From positions 4,182,501 through 4,246,500 of the forward strand of contig NZ_CP121110.1 of NCBI RefSeq assembly GCF_029625315.1: 64,000 bases of DNA. Reading direction: 5' to 3'. The position numbers and the translations under genes were made by a program. Positions within the stretch are counted from its first letter, which is position 1, and the number at the start of each line of letters is the position of its first letter. The stretch comes from Flavobacterium ginsengisoli (lineage in GTDB: Bacteria > Bacteroidota > Bacteroidia > Flavobacteriales > Flavobacteriaceae). Under the pieces are notes generated by a model. The model did not search any database. It had not been told where the DNA came from and was given only the letters and a program-made list of their open reading frames with translations. Shown here one piece after another: positions 9,821 through 17,923 of this stretch.

Positions 9821-10876
9821 ATGAAGAAAATTTTAAAATTTATCAAAATCACTTTTATTAGCCTTTTGAGTATTATTTTACTTTTTATTGCTTATTTATA
9901 TATCAGCAATAAATTATTTTTAGAATCTAAAGATGATGATAATATTAGTTATTTATCAAAAAATAATGTTCAGATAGGAACTTCTATTGACGAAAAACTA
10001 TTTGATGATGAGTTTTATAAATCGCAAGTTTTTTTATTAGGCGAAATTCATGGTTATGCAGATAATCAGAAAATAGATCAGGAAATGCTTTTTTTCTTGA
10101 ATAAAAAAGTGGGAATTAAATATTATATTGCCGAAATGGATAGTTTGACGGCTCAAAAGCTGAATGCTTTTTTATCTGAAAAACAAAAAAATAAAACGGC
10201 CTTGAAAGAAGTTGTTGAATCTATTAAGAGAAGAATTCCACAGCAGGCCAGTCAAGAATTATTTAATAAATGGAATGCTATTTACGATTACAATCAAAAT
10301 TTGGCCGATTCTCTAAAAATTACCGTAATTGGAATTGATAAAAATTTTGATGATGAATCTAAAGGTTCTAGAGATGAAGCAATGGTGAGTAATTTTAAAA
10401 ATGCAATTAAGAAGAAGCATCTTGAAAATGAAAAGTTTTATGGACTTTTTGGATATTTTCACACACTGCAAAAGAAAACAGAATCGAGTAGAGCAACTTT
10501 TGTCGCGGGATTAAAAGATTCTGGCGTAAAGGTTACAAGCTTTGTAAGTTATACCATTGATAGCGAAATGTATCTTCCAAAAAATCCTCAGTTTCCAACA
10601 CCTGAAAATGAAAAAGTTAATTGGATAAATGTTGACGGTCCGCTAATGCTTGTAAAAGGAATTAATGATATAAAAGAATTGAGCAAGCCAGAATCAATTA
10701 CACTTTTTAAGCTTAACGCGAAAAATTCACCTTACCTGAAATCGCAAAATTTGATAACAGTAAAATCTAGAGCTTTTGGAGAAAATATCGTACCTCTAAA
10801 AGATGCTTCTGCGACTGATTATTTTCAATACGTGTTTTTGCTGATGAATTCTAAAGCGTTGACGAAATTGAAATAA
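9821..10876 (+). CDS. Membrane-anchored ChaN/Tiki-superfamily-like protein
   Basis: 351 residues. Residues ~8-30 form one strongly hydrophobic helix, so the rest is probably outside the cytoplasmic membrane. VFLLGEIHGYADNQ near residue 75 and YYIAEMDSL resemble the GExHx...N/Exx core of ChaN/EreA-type (Tiki superfamily) proteins, which include haem-binding proteins and esterases. A second His (LFGYFHTLQ) near residue 207 fits that fold. Function is unknown; assignment is from these motifs only. Followed by a terminator. Confidence 0.6.
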   Translation: MKKILKFIKITFISLLSIILLFIAYLYISNKLFLESKDDDNISYLSKNNVQIGTSIDEKLFDDEFYKSQVFLLGEIHGYADNQKIDQEMLFFLNKKVGIKYYIAEMDSLTAQKLNAFLSEKQKNKTALKEVVESIKRRIPQQASQELFNKWNAIYDYNQNLADSLKITVIGIDKNFDDESKGSRDEAMVSNFKNAIKKKHLENEKFYGLFGYFHTLQKKTESSRATFVAGLKDSGVKVTSFVSYTIDSEMYLPKNPQFPTPENEKVNWINVDGPLMLVKGINDIKELSKPESITLFKLNAKNSPYLKSQNLITVKSRAFGENIVPLKDASATDYFQYVFLLMNSKALTKLK

Positions 10877-10890
10877 AAAACTTCTATATA

Positions 10891-10924
10891 AAAAAAGCTC
10901 CATTAGAAATAGTGGAGTTTTTTT
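10891..10924 (+). terminator. Terminator
   Basis: Imperfect hairpin (GCTCCATTA...TAGTGGAGTT) followed by a T-run, 15 nt after the ChaN-like gene. Confidence 0.7.
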
Positions 10925-10976
10925 ATGCAAAACCTCATTTCTGGCATTTAAAAATTTTAAAACTAAAAACAATTAG

Positions 10977-10984
10977 TATATTTG
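10977..10984 (+). promoter_or_regulatory. Bacteroidota -7 box for the MerR gene
   Basis: TATATTTG matches TAnnTTTG, 60 nt before the MerR-type start codon. The predicted leader contains ATAGACTAT and a direct repeat CTATGCTCTATGCT at 11002-11015, a possible regulator site. Confidence 0.6.
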
Positions 10985-11044
10985 TGACATAAAAGTATAG
11001 ACTATGCTCTATGCTTTGTTGTTTATGTCAAAAAAATAAAAACT

Positions 11045-11407
11045 ATGCTTGTAAACGAATTATCAAAAAAAACAGGATTATCAATCCATACGATTAGATA
11101 TTATGAGAATTTAGGAATGATCAAAGGATTGACTGATGAAAAAGTGACTTCTAATAACTATAAACATTACGATGCTAATACTATTGAGCGTTTAGAAATC
11201 ATTATAGAAGCAAGAGAAGTCGGGTTTACTTTAGCAGAAATAAAAAAGATATTGATTAGCTGGTTCGAGACAACTGACTCTAAACCAGAGACACTAGAGC
11301 TTTTTCAAGCCAAAATAAAAGAGATCGATGATAAAATGAAATATTTTAAACAAACCAAAAGTCTTCTTGAAAAAGTATGCGAGAAAATACAGAGTAGCAA
11401 TGATTGA
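11045..11407 (+). CDS. MerR family transcriptional regulator
   Basis: 120 residues. The N-terminal winged helix-turn-helix is clear (LSKKTGLSIHTIRYYENLGMI), followed by the second helix-turn-helix (EIIIEAREVGFTLAEIKKIL) and a coiled-coil dimerisation helix. No C-terminal cysteine cluster is present (a single Cys near the end), so metal sensing of the MerR or CueR type is unlikely. Target genes are not evident; a promoter with repeats lies just upstream, so autoregulation is plausible. Confidence 0.9.
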   Translation: MLVNELSKKTGLSIHTIRYYENLGMIKGLTDEKVTSNNYKHYDANTIERLEIIIEAREVGFTLAEIKKILISWFETTDSKPETLELFQAKIKEIDDKMKYFKQTKSLLEKVCEKIQSSND

Positions 11408-11433
11408 TTTTTAAAGTTTAAAAGCATGTAGAG

Positions 11434-11462
11434 AACTCCTTAAGAAATTAAGGAGTTTTTTT
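11434..11462 (+). terminator. Terminator
   Basis: AACTCCTTAA / TTAAGGAGTT hairpin plus T-run after the MerR gene. Confidence 0.8.
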
Positions 11463-11626
11463 ATGGTTCTTATTTTAACTATTTAAGAAAAGTTTTATGC
11501 GGAATTTAGGAAATTAATAAGAGATTTTGCAAATAGTCTTATATTCGCTTTTGAATTTATAGAATTAAATAGCGTACTAAAATAAACTTCAAATAACAAC
11601 CAAAGTTAAAACTAGAAAACTAAATT

Positions 11627-12334
11627 ATGCAAGAAGAAATAACTAAGCATTCAAACAAAATTTATAAAACGGTGAAAAATTCAGAACATACATTAGGAGA
11701 GAAAGTAAAAGAAATCATAATAGAAATATTCATAATCGTTTTTGCTGTAACGCTTTCAATATGGCTACACGGTTGGAGCGAACATAGACACCAACAAAAA
11801 GAAGTATCTGTGTTTCTTGCTAATTTAAAGAACGATTTAAAGAATGATATAGAAAGTATCGACAGAGAAGTGAAAGCATACCAAGATACAAACACTAGTT
11901 ATGAAAAAATTTTGGCATTAACGCCTTCTCAGCTTGACAGTATTTATAAGTCTAAAAGTAAAGTTGATTTCCCAATTCATTCGCACGGACAAACATTGAC
12001 TGTCGGTAATTATGAAAGTTTTAAATCAAGCGGTAAACTTGGTTACATTGAAGACGAAAAATTAAAACAGAAAATCTTAAATTATTATCAAATATTTGTT
12101 CCAGCTGCCAATGAAGTTGATAAAATGTACACTGAATTTTTGTTTAAGTGTTTTGATAAAGAAATAGAAAATGCAGATAAACCAGAGAAAGAATTATATT
12201 CTGATCCAAAATATAAAAAGACACTTTCATATCTTGTTAAACTAGGTAAAAATAACATAAGGGTTTACAAAGAAAATACAAAACCACTTGCAGTTGAACT
12301 TATTAAGGAAATTGAAAAAGAGTTGGGTAAATAA
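11627..12334 (+). CDS. Single-pass membrane protein of the DUF6090-like type
   Basis: 235 residues. A hydrophobic helix at residues ~27-46 (IIIEIFIIVFAVTLSIWLHG) follows a charged N-terminus, and a WSEHRHQQKE segment follows it. The remainder is helical and charged, as in the many small Bacteroidota membrane proteins with a helix then W(N/S)E motif (DUF6090-type). Function unknown. Followed by a terminator shared with the convergent XRE regulator. Confidence 0.6.
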   Translation: MQEEITKHSNKIYKTVKNSEHTLGEKVKEIIIEIFIIVFAVTLSIWLHGWSEHRHQQKEVSVFLANLKNDLKNDIESIDREVKAYQDTNTSYEKILALTPSQLDSIYKSKSKVDFPIHSHGQTLTVGNYESFKSSGKLGYIEDEKLKQKILNYYQIFVPAANEVDKMYTEFLFKCFDKEIENADKPEKELYSDPKYKKTLSYLVKLGKNNIRVYKENTKPLAVELIKEIEKELGK

Positions 12335-12340
12335 AAAGAA

Positions 12341-12370
12341 AAACTCCATTAGAAATAATGGAGTTTTTTT
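12341..12370. terminator. Bidirectional terminator
   Basis: AAACTCCATT / AATGGAGTTT hairpin between convergent genes. Confidence 0.8.
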
Positions 12371-12384
12371 TATGCTTAAAAAGG

Positions 12385-12789
12385 TTATTTACCTTTTACT
12401 ATTTTTTCGAGATATTCAACTTTGTCTTTTTCGGCTTGGATTAAGCGTTCATAAAGATTTTCTTTTTCTTGATAAAGTTCTACAACTTTATCAAGTGGAT
12501 TAAAGCTAGGTTGAATATTAATTGCTGTTATTGTTGAATTGTCATGACTACTTATGACATTTAATATGGTTTCGTCGCTATAATTTTTGATAGCTTCCGA
12601 AGTCACGCCAAGTGCTTTTGCAACTTCAGCGAGTTTAGTGTCATCTATAGTTTCGCTGTTTTCAATAGCGGAAACCGTTTGCTGACTTGTACCTAAAGCT
12701 TGCGCCAAAGCTTCCTGCTTCATGTCGCGAAGTTCACGAATACGACTAATATTTCTTCCGATATGTTTTGGTCTTGATAGTGTGCTCAT
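12385..12789 (-). CDS. XRE-family helix-turn-helix regulator
   Basis: 134 residues. Residues ~10-65 are a Cro/C1-type helix-turn-helix (IRELRDMKQEALAQALGTSQ, QTVSAIENSETIDD). The C-terminus is a short coiled coil (YQEKENLYERLIQAEKDKVE), probably for dimerisation. No toxin or partner gene is adjacent. Stand-alone regulators of this type are common in flavobacterial genomes; target unknown. Confidence 0.85.
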   Translation of the reverse strand: MSTLSRPKHIGRNISRIRELRDMKQEALAQALGTSQQTVSAIENSETIDDTKLAEVAKALGVTSEAIKNYSDETILNVISSHDNSTITAINIQPSFNPLDKVVELYQEKENLYERLIQAEKDKVEYLEKIVKGK

Positions 12790-13235
12790 AATTCAAAGAT
12801 AATAATTAAGTGAATAAACCAGAACTGTAAAAAACAGATTTTAAATGTATGTTACAGATTTTCTTGGGGAGCGGTAAACAAAAATACAATTTTTATGGTG
12901 AGAATTTTGAATTCTGTTCTCAGGCTTAATTTTAGGCAAAGATTTGTCATCCTGAGGAACGAAGGATCACACTAGAAATTCTGCAAAGTATGTCGCTAAT
13001 CCGTGTCGATTTCCGAGTGAGATTTCTTGTTCCTCGAAATGACAATACTTTGTGTTTGTTTGAATTAATATAAAAATTGTGGAGAAATAGACCTGAATAA
13101 ACTCCTTAAGATAAATAAGGAGTTTATAATTATGCTAAAATAATTTTACATTTGAACAATTGAAAAACTATCATTATAAATTATATTTCGATTTGATTTT
13201 TTAAACCATTAAAAAATAAATGCATTCAAAAATTT
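12790..13235. other. Intergenic region with a dispersed repeat
   Basis: 446 bp without a coding ORF. It contains the imperfect inverted repeat at 12946-13043 and a weak hairpin with AACTCCTTA/TAAGGAGTT at about 13098-13125 on neither gene's immediate end. Confidence 0.6.
12946..13043. repeat. Dispersed inverted repeat, GTCATCCTGAGGAACGAAGG family
   Basis: About 98 bp with imperfect complementary ends (GTCATCCTGAGGAACG... and ...GTTCCTCGAAATGAC). A sister copy lies at 36134-36232, and a related one with GTCATTTCGACGAAGGAG ends at 17722-17825. Looks like a short non-autonomous hairpin element. Confidence 0.7.
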
Positions 13236-13925
13236 ATGTCTCAAGATATATCCCTATTAATTTTTAAAGAAGACAATTCAGAAATTCCAGAAACAATCCC
13301 ACATTTCATTAATGGAGGAATTGTTTACATGCCAATCTGCAATCCGACGGGATATCTGTTTGGGGAATTAATAACAACAGCTCTTAATAAAAAGCAATAT
13401 GATATACTGGATTATAAAGATGAGTTTAGTTTTGTGAAATTAGCTCATGGTCTTGGTGTTGAAAATTATATGGCTTTTCATAGCTCAGATTTCGGTATGA
13501 TGCCAATTAATTATTATGAGTTTGCCGTTGTAGAAAATGTCTTTATGAAAGATTCTGTCTGGAGTACAGATGGTATTATAACTTCTGAAAATATTTGTGA
13601 CTTTGAAGATAATTATGAAAAGAATAGAGGAGATGTATTGTTGGAAATAAAGATTGATTATAATTTTAGAGGTTTTTTAAGGAGTTATGATGATTGTAAA
13701 TCGGTTTATGAAAAATGGGGGAATCGGGTCAATTTTTATGATATTCAAAAAAGTTATTATCAGCAGAAAAATGACGCTATAAATAATGGTGTTGATGATT
13801 CAGGAAACAAATTTTTTACTGGTGAAATCTTCAAAGATGGGATGACAGAAGTTTATTATTCAAAAGAAGGAACGGGGGTAATGAAAACATTTTGGATGCT
13901 TGTGAAGCGAAAACTTGGATTTTGA
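13236..13925 (+). CDS. Unknown protein
   Basis: 229 residues, no signal peptide or membrane helix, acidic and aromatic. I do not recognise a family. It ends with a basic segment (MLVKRKLGF). It is isolated between repeat elements: a GTCATCC-family hairpin upstream and a GC-rich palindrome 60 nt downstream. Codon use looks like that of its neighbours, so it is probably a real gene. Confidence 0.6.
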   Translation: MSQDISLLIFKEDNSEIPETIPHFINGGIVYMPICNPTGYLFGELITTALNKKQYDILDYKDEFSFVKLAHGLGVENYMAFHSSDFGMMPINYYEFAVVENVFMKDSVWSTDGIITSENICDFEDNYEKNRGDVLLEIKIDYNFRGFLRSYDDCKSVYEKWGNRVNFYDIQKSYYQQKNDAINNGVDDSGNKFFTGEIFKDGMTEVYYSKEGTGVMKTFWMLVKRKLGF

Positions 13926-13985
13926 AAGACCTAAAATTTAAACGTTGGTAAAACGATTAACTTAAAATAAGCATAAAAAAAACCT

Positions 13986-14052
13986 CCTGCTAGCGCGAGC
14001 GTCTCGCTCGTGAATCCAGTTTATGCACGAGCGAGACGCTCGCGCTAGCAGG
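13986..14052. repeat. GC-rich perfect palindrome (REP-like hairpin)
   Basis: 27-bp arms (13986-14012 and 14026-14052) are perfect reverse complements around a 13-nt loop. Each arm also contains CGAGCG...CGCTCG, so a cruciform or branched hairpin is possible. GC content is far above the surrounding sequence. It lies between the 3' ends of two convergent genes. Confidence 0.85.
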
Positions 14053-14075
14053 GGATGAAAATTGGATAAAAATAT

Positions 14076-14509
14076 TTATCTTATTTGATTACTGACTTTT
14101 TTCTTCAATTTCTCAAATGCAATTATATCCGCTTTTAAAACAAAAGGATTGTTTTCTGAATCAATATCAATCCATTCTAATTTTTCTAATCCCGAATTTG
14201 AACATTTAAATCTTCAATATTTAGTATTTTGACAGTATAATAAATATTAAGAATCTGTTTATTGTCTTTTATACGAGATTCAATAAAATCTTCCTGCGTA
14301 TAATGATGATCTAAGATTTCGATTTTTAAATTTAATTCTTCTTCAAATTCACGATGAAGACATTCAATTGTTCCTTCTCCAAATTCAAGACCGCCTCCAG
14401 GTAATTTGCATATTTGTGTTCCTGCATATCTTTCGTGCAGTGCTAAAATTTTATTGTCGTTTATGCAAAAAGCATAAACCCTAACGTTAAATCCGATCAG
14501 TTCGCTCAT
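14076..14509 (-). CDS. NUDIX hydrolase, broken by one indel
   Basis: About 144 residues when repaired. A full Nudix box is visible: GGGLEFGEGTIECLHREFEEELNL (G-x5-E-x7-REUxEE), preceded by the beta strand VYAFCINDNKILALHER. Such enzymes hydrolyse nucleoside-diphosphate-linked substrates using Mg2+. The frame breaks at 14208-14210 and stops at 14186. Restoring one T in the run (minus strand) gives EDFKCSNSGLEKLEWIDID and a stop at 14076. Substrate unknown. Confidence 0.85.
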
Positions 14510-14558
14510 AATTTTAAATTTTTTGATGTCAAGAAATAATATTGAGAAGGCAAAAAAA

Positions 14559-14582
14559 AACTCCTTAATTTCTTAAGGAGTT
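14559..14582 (-). terminator. Terminator of tRNA-Val copy 1
   Basis: AACTCCTTAA / TTAAGGAGTT hairpin directly after the tRNA 3' end on the minus strand, with a run of As on the plus strand beyond it. Confidence 0.7.
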
Positions 14583-14585
14583 TCT

Positions 14586-14663
14586 TGGTGGGCGATGAGG
14601 GGTTCGAACCCCCGACCCCCTCGGTGTAAACGAGGTGCTCTGAACCAGCTGAGCTAATCGCCC
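14586..14663 (-). tRNA. tRNA-Val (anticodon TAC), copy 1, CCA encoded
   Basis: Reverse strand gives GGGCGATTAGCTCAG..., with the acceptor GGGCG/CGCCC, D-loop AGCTCAGCTGGTTCAGAGC, anticodon stem CCTCG/CGAGG around loop TTTACAC, and GGTTCGAACCCC T-arm. The anticodon is TAC, reading valine codons. Discriminator A and CCA follow the acceptor stem (positions 14586-14589). Confidence 0.95.
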
Positions 14664-14700
14664 TATTTTACTAGGTTGCTATCGTTTATGATTGCGAATG

Positions 14701-14708
14701 CAAATATA
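14701..14708 (-). promoter_or_regulatory. -7 box of tRNA-Val copy 1
   Basis: TATATTTG on the minus strand, 37 nt before the mature tRNA 5' end. A TTTGCAGAA stretch about 20 nt further upstream could be the -33 element; both are kept in copy 2. Confidence 0.7.
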
Positions 14709-14819
14709 CGTTTGTTTTTGAGTTCTGCAAAGAAATTTAAACTTTTCTGAATTTTTAAATATTCTTTTTAGTCTTCTTATTTAAAAGAAAACTCCTTAAT
14801 TTCTTAAGGAGTTTTTTGT

Positions 14820-14893
14820 GGGCGATGAGGGGTTCGAACCCCCGACCCCCTCGGTGTAAACGAGGTGCTCTGAACCAGCTGAGCTAATCGCCC
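14820..14893 (-). tRNA. tRNA-Val (anticodon TAC), copy 2, CCA not encoded
   Basis: The mature body is identical to copy 1 (acceptor, D-, anticodon- and T-arms, TAC anticodon). After the acceptor stem the DNA reads ACAA rather than ACCA, so the CCA end would have to be added by tRNA nucleotidyltransferase. Confidence 0.95.
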
Positions 14894-14930
14894 TATTTTA
14901 CTAGGTTGCTATCGTTTGTGATTGCGAGTG

Positions 14931-14938
14931 CAAATATA
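14931..14938 (-). promoter_or_regulatory. -7 box of tRNA-Val copy 2
   Basis: TATATTTG on the minus strand, in the same position relative to the tRNA as in copy 1. Confidence 0.7.
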
Positions 14939-15071
14939 CGCCTGTTTTTGAGTTCTGCAAACAAAAAACAATAAAAAATAAAACTTTTTTTAAAATAACT
15001 TATATCTATTTGTTTATGAATTTGTTATTAAAAAGAATTTTTTAAGTTTTTTTCTAAATCAAAAGTATATT

Positions 15072-16299
15072 TTAGTCCAAAGGCAATTCGGCAACAACAA
15101 AAGTGCTTCCGCCAACGTAAATAAAATCATTTTCTGAAGCATTTTTCTTTGCTTCCGCGAAAGCGATTTCAACAGAATCGTATTTTTCTCCTATTAAACT
15201 GAATTTTTCAGTCGCATTTTTTAAAGTTTTAGCAAGCAAAGCTCGTGATGAATTTGGATGGCAGAAATAATATTGCGCTTCTTTTGGAAAAAGTGGCAAA
15301 ATAGAATCCAGATCTTTATCATTCACAACACCCAAAACAATATGCAGTTTCTCGTATTTTTCATTCTTCAGCTGATTCATCACAACCGACAATCCGTGTT
15401 TATTGTGAGCAGTGTCGCAAATAATTTTTGGGTTTTCTCCCAATTGTCGCCATCTGCCTTGCAAACCCGTATTTTTTACAACATGCAATAAACCTTCTTT
15501 TAATTGTTCAATCGAAACTTTAAAATCGGTTTCATTGTTCAAAATCGAAATCGTCTGCTGAACCGTCTTTTTATTATGAAACTGATAATCTCCAATCAAG
15601 TCAGACAAATAAATCTGATCAATTAAATCTGATGCAAAATAAATCGACGCATTATTCTCTTCGGCCTTAGCCAAAAAGACAGGTTTAGTTTCGTCATTAT
15701 ATTCGCCAATAACAACTGGAACATTCGGTTTTATAATTCCCGCTTTTTCTCCTGCAATCGCTTCCAAAGTATTTCCTAAAAATTGAGTGTGATCTAAACC
15801 AATATTAGTAATTACCGAAATCAAAGGCGTAATGATATTGGTAGCATCCAATCTTCCACCCAAACCAACTTCGATTATAGCAATGTCTACTTTTTCTGCG
15901 AGCAAAATAATCAAAAGCCAATCCAACCGACATTTCGAAGAAACTCATATCATTGGCTTCAAAAAAATCTTTGTGTTTCGCAACAAATTCAATAACAAAC
16001 TCTTCCGAGATTTCTTTACCGTTTATTTTAATTCTTTCTCTAAAATCTTTCAAGTGCGGAGAAGTATATAAGCCAACTTTATATCCTGCTTCTTGTAAAA
16101 CAGAAGAAAGCATATGCGAAGTAGAACCTTTTCCGTTTGTTCCTGCAACGTGAATACATTTCAGTTTCGTTTGCGGATTATCAAGATGAGCTGCCAACAA
16201 TTTGATATTCGTTAAATCTTCTTTATACGCAGAAGCACCTTGCAATTGGTACATTGGAAGTTGATTAAACATCCAATTGGTAGTTTCTTGATAGTTCAT
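15072..16299 (-). CDS. folC: Folylpolyglutamate synthase/dihydrofolate synthase, broken by one indel
   Basis: Mur-ligase-family enzyme that adds glutamate to folates (and usually joins dihydropteroate to glutamate). ATP loop VAGTNGKGSTSHML near residue 50, SPHLKDFRERIKING, IAIIEVGLGGRLDATN, GLDHTQFLG and ICDTAHNKHG are in order. Length about 408 residues, normal for FolC. Start ATG at 16299 (MNYQETTNW) rather than the longer reading frame upstream. The frame breaks near 15900 between GLAFDYFA and EKVDIAII: GCTCGCAG should read GCTGCAG (one extra base). Divergent from exbB. Confidence 0.9.
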
Positions 16300-16429
16300 T
16301 TGTTTAGATAAAATGGTTGTTGATTGAAATAAATTTCGATTTTTGTAGTTTAATATTACAGCGAAAATTATCTTTATTGCAAATTTCAAATATTTTTTAG
16401 AATTAATTATTAAAAACCAGAATTAATAT

Positions 16430-17125
16430 ATGTTTAGTTTTATTCAGTTACAAACAGATACAATCGCAAATGCTTCAAATGTAGTGGTCGAGAAGATCGC
16501 AGCACCGCAAAATGAAATTTCAATGTTTGGCTTCATCATGAAAGGGGGAGTGTTCTTAATTCCGATCGCGATTTTATTGTTTTACACTATTTACCTGATT
16601 TTTGAACGTTATATGTACATCAACCGTGCATCTAAAATCGACAGCAGATTAATGCAAGATATTAGCGAAAAATTACATTCTGGAAATATCGAATTGGCAA
16701 GAACAATTGTAGAAAGAAATAATACAGCAACTGGAAATATTTTAAAAGAAGGCGTTTTGGTAATTGGAAGACCAATTTCTGAAATTGAAGCTAATATGGA
16801 TCGCGCTGCCGATATCGAAATTGGCGAAATGGAAAGACATTTAGGTCACTTAGGACTTATTGCTGGTATTGCGCCAACATTAGGTTTCATAGGAACTATT
16901 TCTGGGGTTATCAAGATTTTCTACAGTATTTCGGTTACTGAAAATATTAGTATCGGAAATATTTCTGGAGGTTTATACGAGAAAATGATCAGTTCTGGTT
17001 CTGGATTAATTGTGGGTATTATTGCTTATAGCGCTTACCACTTATTAAACGGAAAGATTGATAATTTTGCTTTAAAAATTCAGAAACAGATTTTAGAATT
17101 TGTCAATATAATTCAAAGAGCATAA
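16430..17125 (+). CDS. ExbB/TolQ/MotA proton-channel family protein
   Basis: 231 residues with three membrane helices: residues ~35-57 (GVFLIPIAILLFYTIYLIFE), ~140-165 and ~185-205. The conserved second-helix motif LGLIAGIAPTLGFIGTISGV is present. With ExbD and a TonB-like protein it uses proton motive force to energise outer-membrane receptors. Starts 130 nt from the divergent folC start; followed 3 nt later by exbD. Confidence 0.9.
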   Translation: MFSFIQLQTDTIANASNVVVEKIAAPQNEISMFGFIMKGGVFLIPIAILLFYTIYLIFERYMYINRASKIDSRLMQDISEKLHSGNIELARTIVERNNTATGNILKEGVLVIGRPISEIEANMDRAADIEIGEMERHLGHLGLIAGIAPTLGFIGTISGVIKIFYSISVTENISIGNISGGLYEKMISSGSGLIVGIIAYSAYHLLNGKIDNFALKIQKQILEFVNIIQRA

Positions 17126-17128
17126 GTC

Positions 17129-17524
17129 ATGTCTATTAAAAGAAAAAGAAGATTTCACGCCGAAGTTGCGACTTCGTCTTTGAGCGATATCATGTTTTTC
17201 CTGCTGTTGTTTTTCTTAATTATTTCAACACTGGCAAACCCGAACGTGATTAAGATGACATTGCCAAAAGCTAAAGCGAATGAAAAGACCAATAAACAGC
17301 TAATAAGTTTATCGGTTACAGAAGATAAAAAGTTTTACATTGACAAACAGGAAGTAGATTTTGAAAATCTAGAAACCAGTTTAATGTCAAAAATCGGAAC
17401 AGATAAAGAACAAACCGTTGTAGTTCGAATTCCGTTTAACCTACAAGTTCAAGACTTAGTAGATGTTTTACAGATAGGAGTGAAGAACAATTTGAAGTTT
17501 GTAATTGCAACAAGTCCGAAATAG
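17129..17524 (+). CDS. ExbD/TolR family protein
   Basis: 131 residues with one N-terminal helix carrying the expected charged entry and membrane Asp (SSLSDIMFFLLLFFLIISTL; Asp near residue 20), then a periplasmic domain (VTEDKKFYIDKQEV... VVVRIPFNLQVQDLVDVLQI). Pairs with the ExbB gene 3 nt upstream to make the proton-driven motor. Confidence 0.9.
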   Translation: MSIKRKRRFHAEVATSSLSDIMFFLLLFFLIISTLANPNVIKMTLPKAKANEKTNKQLISLSVTEDKKFYIDKQEVDFENLETSLMSKIGTDKEQTVVVRIPFNLQVQDLVDVLQIGVKNNLKFVIATSPK

Positions 17525-17536
17525 ATTTTATATTAG

Positions 17537-17649
17537 GGCGTGACCACAATAAAGAAAATGGGCCAATCAGCTAAGCGTTGATTCGCCCATTTTTTTATTC
17601 TGGTCGGGCTATCCGCGCTACTTCGGTAGCCAGCTTCTATCCCTCACGC
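17537..17649. ncRNA. Structured repeat element, copy 1
   Basis: Begins GGCGTGA and ends CTCACGC, whose ends pair (GCGTGA/TCACGC). Inside are a long imperfect stem (GACCA...TGGTC, AAATGGGC/GCCCATTT) and a short hairpin GCTAC-TTCG-GTAGC at 17617-17630. Copy 2 at 34840-34953 keeps the same plan with a different long-stem sequence. 12 nt downstream of exbD. Could be an RNA, a terminator-like unit or a mobile hairpin; strand unknown. Confidence 0.6.
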
Positions 17650-17721
17650 GAACTAATTGATAATCTTGACCTGACAGGTTTTTAAAACCTGTTATTTAAT
17701 AGGAGAAGCAAAAAACGCAAT

Positions 17722-17825
17722 TTTGTCATTTCGACGAAGGAGAAATCTCCACAAGTAGCTCCGCAACGAAAATCCAATCTTTGTAGAGCTTCTCGCGAAG
17801 ATTTCTCCTTCGTCGAAATGACAAA
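17722..17825. repeat. Inverted repeat with 27-bp perfect arms
   Basis: Arms 17722-17748 and 17799-17825 are perfect reverse complements, with ends TTTGTCATTTCGACGAAGGA. Related in plan to the GTCATCC-family hairpins at 12946 and 36134. Confidence 0.85.
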
Positions 17826-17857
17826 CTGAACGAAAGAAATGAGTCAAACAAGTTCTA

Positions 17858-17893
17858 TAAAAAAGGCTTTCAGATTTCTGAAAGCCTTTTTTA
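17858..17893. terminator. Bidirectional terminator
   Basis: GGCTTTCAG-ATTT-CTGAAAGCC with flanking A/T runs, just after the minus-strand TonB-like gene stop. Confidence 0.85.
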
Positions 17894-17923
17894 TAGAAAA
17901 CAGATTTAGTGTAAATCTGTTTT

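Larger units (their letters stand above)
14559..14731. repeat. tRNA-Val duplication unit, copy 1
   Basis: About 173 bp (terminator, tRNA, promoter on the minus strand) repeated as 14790-14961, with only a few differences. A local tandem duplication, unit spacing about 231 bp. Confidence 0.9.
14790..14961. repeat. tRNA-Val duplication unit, copy 2
   Basis: Near-identical to 14559-14731, including the terminator hairpin (14790-14813), tRNA and promoter. Differences fall mainly at the tRNA 3' trailer (TTTTTTG versus TTTCTTGGT) and in the leader. Confidence 0.9.

Noticed and set aside
13986..14052. CRISPR repeat or integron site
   Set aside because: A single palindrome without repeated spacers or cas genes, and no integrase nearby.
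15805..16389. Programmed ribosomal frameshifting in FolC, GcvP and others
   Set aside because: The sites are not slippery heptamers, different genes shift in different ways, and eight of sixteen lesions sit in plain homopolymers. Sequencing indels explain all of them more simply.
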